A DNA stretch of 64,000 nucleotides. Origin: Trogon surrucura (lineage: Eukaryota > Chordata > Aves > Trogoniformes > Trogonidae). Location of the stretch: contig CM036618.1 in NCBI GenBank assembly GCA_020746105.1, forward strand, positions 115,513,308 through 115,577,307. The letters run 5' to 3'. Under the pieces are notes generated by a model, which ran no database searches, was not told the origin of the DNA, and saw only the letters and a list, made by a program, of their open reading frames with translations. Position 1 is the stretch's first letter. Every line of letters starts with the position of its first letter. Positions 41,901-52,500 of this stretch are shown piece by piece. The position numbers and the translations under genes are program-made.

Positions 41901-44900
41901 CAGCAGCCAAGAGGCTCTGAGGGCAAAGCTTGTTCTTCACGGCACACCTCAGCTCCTTGAGGAACAGGACGTCCCTGCCTATGAATCGATCCAGAGCGCC
42001 CAGCAGGACCCGTGTGCTGATGGCCCACTGGAGACACCGCAGCTCCAGGCTGGCCCTTCCCACCCCACAGGAGCTTTCGAAGGACACTACTTTCTTGAGT
42101 AACACTTTGGTGTTTGCCTGAGCACGTGAAAACTTGGCTTGCACCTGCAGAAAGCTCTCCCAGGTATCAGGGGAAATGAGATTTCCTTTACTAGGGGCCA
42201 TCCTTGCAATGTCTCCTGCTAACTGAACTGCTCCTGCTAAACTCGTCATGGTCTCGTCCAAAGCCTGTTTGCCTCTCAGAAAGTTAGCCGACAAGATGAA
42301 GCCAAATACTTGCCGAGACAGACCGTACCAAGCACCTGACACAGCCAGCAGGCACTCCTTGGTCTCGCAGATCCTTCTGGAGAGCATGAGCGCCATTTGG
42401 AGCAGCCTGCTTGGAGGATGAAGCTGCCTCGGGGCCATTTCCCTGGCCAGGCTAATAACGCGGGGTGTCAGGAGCGCGATCTCCTCATGCTGCCCCAGCA
42501 TCTCTGTGTGGGGAGGCTCGGTGACGGGCAGCGTTTCCTTTGCCATGTCGATGCAGCTGTTGGAAAGTTCGAGCAAAGCAGAGCAAGCGGCGTCGACAGC
42601 TGCCGAGTCATGGCCTCGTGTCGCTGCCAGGAGTGCCATAATGACAGGGTGAATATTGCCTTTCCTTGGAATGACATCTGACTGTAAGTCACCTCGTTGG
42701 GAAGATGGATAGCTTAAAATGTCTGCTTGCACTGCAGCCTCTGCCATAGTGGTTTTTAGCTCAGCGTGTGATGGGCTGAGCTCAAGCCTCTTTGCAATAT
42801 CAGTGCTTCGCACTTGTTCCCGGAGAGGGCTGAGGATATCCGGGTGGTTGGACCCGTCCAGCCCATCTTGGACATGGTGAGCAGCATCCATGAGGCAGCT
42901 CACTGCCTTTGAGAAGACATCCCTAATTTGGGGGCAGGAGAGTCTCTCCGGATAAAGGGCTATGACCGCTTTCAGCTCAAGGATAGAGTTGGCCAGTTGC
43001 TCAACCCAAACCAGCAAGCCGTTCCTGAAAATGGGGTCTGTGGCTCCATCCACATACCTGGTGGTAGCTCCAACCACCCACCGAGCCCAGGTGGTGAGGT
43101 GAGTCGCGTACCGAGAGAGGCTCTTGGGTTCCTGATTTTCCAGGGCTGCCTCGCAGCGTTCCCTGTGCTTGGCCATTTCCCGGAGAGACACCTTGAGGAG
43201 TTCATGCACGCTCACCGTCTCCTCAAAACACCTCAAGAGGCTTTCTGTCATTCCAGCCCACATGTGATACCAGGACTGCAGTTGCTCAGCGGCCCTCGCC
43301 TGGGCTGTATTCCTGCTCATTTCCGTGAGCAGTGGAGGGAGGCTGCCAAGGACTCTCTTCAGATCCTCTACCCGCTCCCCAATTTCTCTAGCGGTTTGGG
43401 TTTTGGTGCACCTGAACAGAACAAAGTCTGCCACCCGAAGCATTTGCTGGACGTATGTGAAGAAGGTGGCAGTGACAGGCCGAAGCTTCTTTAAAAATCC
43501 TCCTTGTCCTGCTGTGCCAGCAAGGCTAAGGGCATCTTTGATTAACTGCCTTGGGGGCTCCGTACCCTCAAAGAAAGTGTTGAGGGTTTGACACAGAGTA
43601 GCTGTGAGCACCAGCTGGTCAAGATTCTCCACCTCCTCTCTCATGGTGTGACACTCCTTCTCCAGGCTGCTTTCTCCCCCGCTTTGCCCTGGCCGGCTTA
43701 GGTGGCTGCAGATGCTCTTCCTCAACTGCAGCAGAACCCAGCAATGTTTTATCAGGCCCAGCTTCATATCTTGGCTGGATGAGTCTGCTAGAAGCATACA
43801 GCAGAAAACAACCACTTCCACATGAGCACTCAACTCGCCGTCAGAGAGGAGCAATGGGTCTGGGCGAGAGAGGAGAGCCAGCAGCTTGCTCACGTGCTGG
43901 GAGAAAGTCCCGTGTCTGTCCCACGGCTCCTCACTGCCTGGATTGTTGATGAGCAGGGAAATGAGCTCTTTGATGGTCCTCTCCATCAGCTGGAAAGAAT
44001 GATCTTTGGAGAGGTTGATTTGCTGATCCCAGGAGTGGTTAAAATCGCTGTGCTTGGCTGCGTGGAGCAAAGGAACGCATTTTTGTAGGAGCTGCAGAGT
44101 TTGGGCCAAGCTCTTCCGTCGAGGACGATCTCCAAGTTCCTCGAGGCACTTCACTGTCAGATTGCTCAGCAGAAGCAAGGCCTCGGAAAAGGTCCGGAAA
44201 GCAGTCAGCAGTCCTGGCATGTCCCCCACATCTCGCAGCATGCTCAGGCACTCCAAAAGCCAGCTGGCAGCGTGGATTATCCTCCGAGCCCCAGCAGCAT
44301 CTTCGATCTGAAGGATCTAACCGGAAAAAAAAGCAAGAAGCACTGGTTCAGAGTGGTGAAGGCTCAAGAATCCCTGCTCACTCTTTCACCCCTTGTGCAC
44401 CCAAGGCTCCAGCCAGAGCTTTCTCCCCAGCCCCTCTCCTGGTGGAGAGCTGCTCCTGTCTGTCCTATGGCTGCACCCACACCCAGCGTTACCTTCGCTG
44501 TCTCTGTTAAGACCTCCTTTGCCGCTGCAGCCAGCTCCTCCCTGTGTCTCGAGTTCTCCGGCCATGCCTGGAGCTTGCGGGCCGCCAGCAGCACACACCT
44601 CCCTGCCAGGATGAGGGACTCGGCTGTGGGGTGTGTCTGCTCCTTCAACACCTCGTCGCCAGACTCCTCAGCCAACCTGGAAGAGAAACCGCTGGGCTCA
44701 GCTCCTCAGGTTTCAAAACCTTTCCTCCTCACGTTCCCTCCTCTCTGGCGGCGCAGGAGCACCGAGTGGGAGAGGAAGGGACCTTCCTCCTCCTTCCCAG
44801 CCCCCAAATCTGCCCTGGGGAGACAGGGAGCAAACTTACCTTCTTGCGACAGACACGAGCTCTTCTGTGGCTTTGGCTAATCTTTCCGCGTTCTCCCCTA

Positions 44901-45045
44901 AATGGAGGAAGGCCGGACGAATCCCACCTTCCTGCTCCAGGGCGAGGGTTAGGTGGCAGAGCTGCGCGGCCATGGGGCAGAGGATCCCTTGGATGGCTTT
45001 GTTTTCTGTCAGCAACCCGAGCTCGCAGAGGTAAAAAGGCTCCAT
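38911..45045 (-). CDS. vinculin/alpha-catenin superfamily protein, unassigned paralogue
   Basis: Seven exons on the minus strand join in frame to 1449 residues: 45045-44840, 44676-44493, 44316-41095, 40365-40195, 39895-39723, 39539-39422 and 39186-38911. Family evidence is strongest at the ends. Residues about 18-70 (IQGILCPMAAQLCHLT, then an acidic turn) align with vinculin's first helices. The last four exons align with the vinculin tail: KHEREAGDTW, then LTKDMATRMLHMTQF, KKGPIT, LVACARQIASDVQ, VAKHCLD, ISSQLTIVARVKAV, SNAWNLVQAV and FCMRWRKNLWW. Family members link adhesion complexes to actin, so a cytoplasmic adhesion role is inferred. It is longer than vinculin (about 1066-1134) or alpha-catenin (about 900), with a basic C-terminal extension after the tryptophans. 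About three quarters lies in one exon. The donor at 41095/41094 (ATG|GTACAA) is weak, so this junction is the least sure. I cannot name a mammalian orthologue. Confidence 0.82.
40870..41000 (+). mobile_element. possible old CR1 3' fragment
   Basis: The text gactatttgacctccagagg, then tccctcccagcatcact, recalls the end of CR1 in sense orientation. It lies in the intron between the large exon and the 40365-40195 exon of the minus-strand vinculin-like gene. It is strongly diverged. Confidence 0.45.
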
Positions 45046-45300
45046 CGTGTCCTGCCGGGAAAAGGGGAACAAAGCCTGGGATTAATCTGGTGTCTTTTGC
45101 GGCGCCTCTCCTCGGTTTTACCGGCGACCTCTGGAGTTGGGCCGGGATGCAGCGGCGGTCGCCATGGAAACGCTAAGAGCGGCGTCGCATGGCTGTGACG
45201 TCATCGCGAGGCGCCGGCCGCGGCGCACAATGGGAGTTGTAGTCCGAATTGGGAATGGGTGTGGGGCGGAACTGGAACACCTTTTCTGTCCTTTCTCCTC
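45046..45300 (-). promoter_or_regulatory. promoter of vinculin-like gene with CRE and ZNF143-type site
   Basis: A full palindromic CRE (TGACGTCA) lies at 45196-45203. Next to it, at 45224-45245, the minus strand reads ACTACAACTCCCATTGTGC, a close match to the ZNF143/THAP11 element (ACTACAAYTCCCARMATGC type). CpG content rises locally. This is an actively built promoter just before the start codon at 45045 and supports that start. Whether it also fires to the right is not visible. Confidence 0.7.
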
Positions 45301-45908
45301 ACTTTCTCCTGTACCTTTAAAACCGAATATCCAATGGGAATGACGGCCCTGAGCTCCAGCTCAACGTCCTGCCTCAGAGTTGAAGTAATTCTGTGGAAAC
45401 TCAGTAGCGTAAAGAAAAGGAGAATTAAAACTGCAGGAGGAAAAAAAAAAAAGACCTTCAGGTTGGGATAAATTCACTTTTTCTTGTTGCAGTGGGTAAG
45501 TGCTTTGGCCGTGGAGTGGTAGGGATCGATGATAAGACCTAAGCAGTAGCAGCACGTGCTGCTTGTGAATGTCCCTTGAATAAACAGCAGGTGCTGGACC
45601 CTGCTCCCGTACCCTCCTGTTTTAACCTCTCCCATCCCAGCCCTTGGCCTCTCACACGGTCCTCACTGTGCTGTGAAGGTGCTGGAGCCGACCGACTCCG
45701 GCCGTCCCCGCGGGTGCGGGGGGATCCGGGATTTTAAAGGACCTGCAGAAGGAGGTGGGAGAGCTCTGAAGGCCTCCGTGTCGCCACACTCCCACGTGGG
45801 ATTGGGCGTCCCACTTCCGAAACACCGCAGAGCTGGAGGGGAAGCCCTGCCGGGTGAGCCGGCAGTGTGGGACTGCCCTCCCCTCAGTGGGGTGGTGGGA
45901 TGTGGCAT

Positions 45909-46310
45909 AATCGTGTAACGGGTGTCACCGTGCAACGGGCGTCGTCGTGCAACACACATGGCGCAACACGCGTTCTCGTATGACACCCATCATTGCGCAG
46001 TGGCTGCCGTTGTGCAACGTGCATTGTGCAGTGTGCATCGTTGTGCAACGGGTGTCACCGTGTAATGCAACGGGTGTCATCGTGCAATGTCTGTTGTGCA
46101 ACAGGCATCATCGTGCAACGGGTGTCGCCGTGTAACGGGTGTCATTGCGTAACAGGTGTCGTGCAATGGGTGTCACTGTAATGGGCGTCGTTGTGTAACG
46201 GGTGTCGTTGCGTAAAGAGCGTCGTGTAGTGGGTGTCACTGTGTTCATGGGTGTCACTGTGTAATGAGTGTCGTGTAACGGGTGTCACTGTGTAACGGGT
46301 GTCACCGGCC
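45909..46310 (+). repeat. 17-base minisatellite upstream of NAPB
   Basis: About twenty imperfect copies of a unit near GGGTGTCACCGTGTAAC run head to tail for 400 bases and end about 220 bases before the NAPB start codon. Copies vary mainly at the CAC/CGT/CAT step and by small deletions. The array is CpG-bearing. No protein is supported. Confidence 0.85.
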
Positions 46311-46529
46311 CACGGGGCCTCGCTGCGCGCGCCTCCACACCACCACGACACGCGCCACTCGCCCACGCCCCGCCCATCCCCGCCGCCACGTGACCCGCGC
46401 CCCGCCCATCCCCGGCGGCTCGTGCCCCCTCCCCCACCGCTTCCTTGCGCGCGCCCGCCCGCCGGTGCGGAGGAGGAGGAAGAGGAGGCGGAAGAAGGAG
46501 AAGGAGGAGGAAGAGGAGGTGCCGGCGCG
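46311..46529 (+). promoter_or_regulatory. NAPB: NAPB CpG-rich promoter and purine-rich 5' UTR
   Basis: Between the minisatellite and the NAPB ATG lies a CpG-rich stretch with repeated cgccc boxes (Sp/KLF-like). A GA-rich run at about 46468-46520 (gaggaggaagaggaggcgga and similar) probably forms the 5' UTR. Confidence 0.55.
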
Positions 46530-49500
46530 ATGGATGGCGCGGGGAAGGAGCGGGAGGCCGTGCAGCTGATGGCGGAGGCCGAGAAGCGGGTGAAGGGCTC
46601 CCACTCCTTCCTGCGGGGGCTCTTCGGGTGAGCGGGGGGGGGCTGCAAAAAAGTGTCGGGGGGGTATTTGCAAGAAATAAGGGGGATAATCCGCTCAGTC
46701 TCGGGAGCACCCTCACCCCGCGGAGGATGGGGGGGGGGGGGGGGCTTACGGGGGATTTTTTTTCACCTCGCACCCCCAGAAAATGGCAGAGCTCCCTTTT
46801 TACCGGGTATTTCTTTAAAAAAAAAATAAATATTCCTAGGGCTGCGAGAGCCACACTTGCAAGGTTTGGGTTTTTTTTTTTTTTTAAAAAAAAAAAAACC
46901 CAAATCAGCAATTTGGGCCACCTCAGGGCTTTTATTATTATTATTATTTTTATTTTGCGGAGCGATGCTTCCGCAGAGGCCGTCATGTTTCTAAACAGCC
47001 TGTGGGAAAAAAAAAAAAAAAAAATCTGGTGCCTGCGGCTCCTCCAAGCAGAAGTTTTAAAAATAAATTCCTCCCCGGCCTCCTCCTCGGGCGGATTAAT
47101 CGGGCAGGGAGCGCTCCAGGGGCGTAATCCGGCCGGCGGAATTGCTGAAAATCCGTGGAATGAACAGGCCAGAGGGGAAATTTCTCATTTTCTCGGGCTA
47201 AAAATAGACACGAGAAAAAAAAAAAACCACACGCTTCTAAAATGGAAGATGATGGATGGGGGGAACTTTCCTCCCAGGAAAAAAGGGATACCCAGGCTGC
47301 TGAGTGTGTTATCGCCAGCCAGGCTTTATCCTGAAGAGTTCTGTTAGCTGGTACGAGCACTTTTATTTATTTTATACATTTTTTTTTTTTTTGGAGGTTA
47401 AAAGGCTGAAAACCGCCCGGATTTGGCTTCGGTTTGCACAAAAGGCAGCTTTCAAGGGCGAGGAGCCGTCCGAAAAAAACCTGCCTGTGCTTAGAAGTGA
47501 AATGTGGTCGTCTGCCAGGAGAAGGAAAAAAAATGAATAAAATGCCAATAATGAGCGAGCGGGAGCGTGTGCTGCAGAGGGCAGCACCGAGCTAGTTAAG
47601 GAGTAAGTCGTTGAAGAAATCCGCATTTTGGTAACCAAAACATATTTAGAAAAATTCATCCTCGAGGTGCGTTGCTAAACCCCTCAACTGGGCTTGTGCT
47701 GAGCCATTCTCCCCTAGCGAGTTCTCTGGCATCTCTGAATTCTTGATTTGCTCGCAGCCGTCTGTCACCTGTTCGTTTGCTTTTTGCAGATGTTTTTACT
47801 GAGTGCTCATAAAAAAAAATTACAAACCAACTGTTCCTGCCCCCAAAGAAGGAAGGACTGAGGAGCAGATTTGGGCTTGTTCTGAGCTCCAAACACTTCA
47901 AGAAACCTGCAGTTGTTTCAGAAGCGGGCTGTTTGGGTTTTTTTGTCTTTCAGGGGCAACACCCGGGTGGAGGAAGCCTGCGAGATGTACACCAGGGCTG
48001 CCAACATGTTCAAGATTGCCAAAAACTGGAGCGGTGAGTACTCCAATTTATTTATGTATGTATGTATTTATTTATTCAAAGAAGACGCCCCAGCATCTTA
48101 CCAGTTTGACATCCTGGGCTTGTTTCCATGCAGACGATCCCTATGGTGATGCGATTCCTCCGGCCCTATGGCGGTTTAAGTCCTGGGACAGTTTAAATCT
48201 TGAGGTGGTTAAAATCTTGAGATGGTTTAAATCTCGAGCTCACCGTGCCCTTCCCTCTCCCCGCAGCCGCAGGGAACGCGTTCTGCCAGGCGGCCAAGCT
48301 ACACATGCAGCTCCAGAGCAAACACGACTCAGCCACCAGCTTTGTGGATGCCGGGAACGCCTACAAAAAAGCTGACCCACAAGGTAAGGGGAGAGAAATC
48401 CCAGAATTTTCCTCACCAAGCTGCTTAAGCAGCATGGGAAAGTGGCTTCTTCTTTTCTTCCCCCCCCCCCCCCCCCTGTTTTAGCTTGACTTTGGAGAAA
48501 TTCTCGCTTCTTAAGGAATGGTTTTAAGTCAGGTCTTGGGTTGGGATGGCAGGAGAATCCCTGCTTTTAGCCCCATTCCTGGGGGTTTTCCCCCGCTAGG
48601 GCAGAGGAGAGGTGGAAAGAAAAGAGCCTGGCCTTTGATGACCTGAGGGTAAAGGATCTGGATTCTTTAAAAATGGCCCTATAATTGTAAAACACCCAAG
48701 TTTCTGGAAAATGCAGCCCCTGCATGTTTACAGGGTGGCTATTTTCACTCAGTTGGAGGCTGCAGCCTGACAAACTCAGGGTGCGGGTCGTTCTGTGTTT
48801 TGCCGTCCTGATTTTTTTCCCTTTCAGTGTGGGATTTATTTCCCTCCCGGTGGGACGGGGATGGCGAATCGTGCATTGGGATTAGGTGTCATGCCTGTAG
48901 GCCTCAGAGGCTGAAAACCTTACATCTGTGCTTGTGAATGTGTGAGCAGGGATTTGGGAAGCTGGTGTGTGGTTTGATGATGGGTAATGGGTCCCGAGAT
49001 CCAGTTTTTTGGGGGTGTAGGTTTCAGGCTGATGTGCTGGGCTGACTTTCTCATTTTTCCTGACCACACACGCTGCAGAGGCCATCAACTGCTTAAATGC
49101 AGCTATCGATATCTACACCGACATGGTAAGAAGCTGCGACGGCAGCTCGGGGAGCGAGATGCGGCTTGGTTCAATGCCAGGCCGGGCACAGGGAGCCCCC
49201 ACCTCACCTCCATCCTCCTCCTCCTTCCTCTAGGGGCGATTCACTATCGCTGCCAAGCACCACATCACCATCGCCGAGATCTACGAGGCCGAGCTGGTGG
49301 ACATTGAGAAGGTATGAAACCCATGCTTGGAGTTCGGGGCACTTCTAACGAGCTTCCAAAAATTTTCTTTTTTTTCCCCAAACTTTTTTTTTTTTTTTGC
49401 AAATGCTGACCAGAAACTCTTTTATTTCTTTCCCCAGGCGATTGCACACTATGAGCAGGCTGCGGATTATTACAAGGGCGAGGAGTCCAACAGGCAAGTG

Positions 49501-52500
49501 GTCTTTTACGTACAGGCACTGCTTGGAGGTATCAGGGCATGGGATTGTTTTTTGTTTCCTTTTATTTATTGAATTTAACACTGTAATCGGTTGCAGCTCA
49601 GCCAATAAGTGTCTGCTGAAGGTGGCTGCCTACGCCGCGCAGCTGGAGCAGTACCAGAAGGCAATAGAGATCTACGAGCAGGTGACGGGGCGGGGGGCGA
49701 AAATGGTTTTGCCAGCTCCTAATCTCATTTATTTTGGGGCTGGGGATGCCTCTCGGCTTTTAAGGGTTGCCTTAACTTGCCAGAGGCCTTTTTTTTCCCC
49801 TAAATTTTATTGCTTTTAGAGAAAGCCTGGGGGGAGGAAATCTAGAATTACCCTTTACAAATACATTTAACAAATACATTTAAATGACATCTCTATCATT
49901 TTGATTCGCAGATGCCGCACATCATTTTAATCGTCCATCCTGTTTTAAGTTAATTTCTCAGTGATGCATTTTGTCTTTTTTTTCTTTCCTTGCTCTAACC
50001 ACCCCTTCTGGTGCCCAGGTGGGGACAAACACGATGGATAACCCTCTGCTCAAGTACAGCGCGAAAGAGTATTTCTTCAAAGCTGCTCTGTGCCACTTCA
50101 TCGTGGACGAGCTCAACGCGAAGGTCAGTGGGCTCGAGACGCTTCCCCCGAACTTTCTGCATTTCTCTTAATCTCCTGGCCCTCTCTGCAAGGTTTTAGG
50201 ACTGGATGGCCAAAAAAAAAAAAAAAAAAAAGAAAGAGCACAAACATTCCTTTTTGCACGAAACAAACATTTGGGGTTTTCTTCATTTTCAGCTTGCGCT
50301 CGAGAAATACGAAGAAATGTTCCCGGCGTTCACAGATTCGCGAGAGTGCAAGCTATTGAAAGTGAGTAAAGCCAGCAGGAAGAGAAATTGCGCTTGGAAA
50401 CGCATGTGATTATTATTAATTTTTTTTTTCCCCTAACTTTTAACGGCATTTTCCTAGAAACTGCTGGAAGCACATGAGGAGCAGAATAGTGAGGCGTACA
50501 CCGAGGCGGTGAGTGCTTGCACATTTGCTATGTGCTGGGTGTGTTTTTAGATAGATTTTTGATTGGAATTCCGTTGTTTGGTTTTTTAATTTTAATTGTG
50601 GTGTAGTTTTTCTTTTCCTCTTCTCTCCTTCCTCTTCCCTTTTCCCTTTTTTCCTTTTTTTCCCATCCCTCGTCCCTCGTCTCCGCTCCTCTTTCCCTTT
50701 TCCCTCTTCCCTCGTCTCCACTCCTCTTTCCCTTTTCCCTCTTCCCTCTTCCCTCTGCCTCCCTGTTTCAATCCCCCCTCCCCTTTCCTCTCCTCCTCTT
50801 CCTCTTTCAATTTTTCCTTTTCCCTTTCCTCTCATGTTCACTTCCTTTTCACGTTCGTCACCATTCCTCTTCCCCCTCTTTCCCCTTTCCTCTCATCTCC
50901 ACTCCTCTTCCCCTTTCCCTCTTTCCCTTTTCTTTTCCCCTTTTTCCTTTTCCCTTCCCTCTTGACTTCCCATTTCTTTCCTCTCATCTCCACTCCTCTA
51001 TCCCTTTTCCCTCCTCCCTTTTCCCTTCACTTCCTTTCCCCTCCTCTTCCCTATTCCCTTTTTTCCCTTTTTCATGTTACTTTCCCTTTTCCCCTCCCCT
51101 CCCCTTTTTTCTTTTTCTTTTCCTTTTCTCCTTTCTCCTCCTTCCCCCCCTCTTCCCTTCCTACTTCCCTCCTCTCCCCTCCTTTTCCCACTTCCCCTTC
51201 CCTCCCTTCCCCCTTCTCTTCCTACTTCCCTCCCCTCCCTTTCCCCTTCCCTCTCTAACCACTTCACTTCCTCCTCCCCTCCCCTAACTTCCCTTTCCCT
51301 CCCCTTCCCCTCTCACTTTCCTCTCCATCCTTCCCCATCAAACTTTATCTCTGTGTATCCGTGTGTACATGAGTGTCTCCGAATGTATCAGTGTGTATCC
51401 TACTGTATCCAAACTTATCCGACTGTATCCGTGTGTATCCGAATGTGCATCCGTACTTATCCGAATGTGTCTTGGTGTATCCTAGCGCATGTGTGCTTCT
51501 GAACATATCCGAGTGTATCCATGTGTATTTGATTGTATCCATGTGTATCCGACTGTATTAGTGTGTATCCATATCTGACTGTATCCGAATGTATCCGACT
51601 GTATTCTGAACATCTGTCTGTATCTGAACTTATCCGTATGTATCTGAATGTATCCAATTACCTCTGTGTGTATCCGAGTGTATCTGACTGTATCCGTGTG
51701 CATCCAAGGGTATCCGTTTGTATCCAACTGTGTTAGTGTGTATCTGCTTTCCAACTTATCTGAGTGTATCCTAACATATCCGTGTGTATTCGAACGTATC
51801 CAACTGTATCTGAGTGTATCCGACTCTATCCTTGTGCATCCGAATGTATCTGTGTTGATCAGAATGTGTTGGAAGGGGAAATGGAAAAGGAAAAAAGAAG
51901 GGAGAAGGTGAAAAAGGAAGAAAAGGGAAAAGCAATGGAGACGAGGGAAAGGAAAGGTAAAAAGGGAAAGGGAAAAGGAAAGGGAATAGGAAAAATGGAA
52001 AAGGGAATAGGGAAGAGGAGGGGAAGGGAACAGAAGAGAAGAGAAAAGGGAAGGGAAAAGGGAGGAGAGGAGAGGAAAAATGGAAAAGGGAAAAGGGGGG
52101 AAAGGCGTGGAGATCAGGAAAGGGAAAAGGGAGGAGAGGAGTGGGAAAAGGGAAATGGGAAAGAGGAGTGGAGACAAGTGGAAAGGGAAAAGAGGGAAAA
52201 GGAGTGGAGATAAGAGGAAAGAGAAAAGGGAGGAGAGGAGAGAGAAAAGGGAAATGGAGAATGGGACACAGCAGTGGAGGAGTGGAAAGGAAAGGAAAAG
52301 AGAAGGGGGAAAAGGAGTGGAGATGAGATGAAAAGAAAGGGAAAAGGGAGGGGAGGAGAGGGAAGAGAGAAGAGGGTAGAAAAGACTAGAAAAGAGAAAG
52401 TAAAAAAATAGAAAAGGAGAGACTAGAAGTGAAACTAAGAGAAAAGAAAATAGAAAATAATTCAATAAAAATTAAAATAATAGTAAAGAAAGAAAAAATA

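Noticed and set aside
45917-46181. Open frames across the 17-base minisatellite
   Set aside because: The array cycles through frames because 17 is not a multiple of three. There is no start context, splice signal or homology.
51482-52465. A 327-codon minus-strand frame and other frames in the NAPB intron arrays
   Set aside because: They are translations of tandem and purine/pyrimidine repeats (YPNVS- and FPFLF-like strings), inside a spliced intron.
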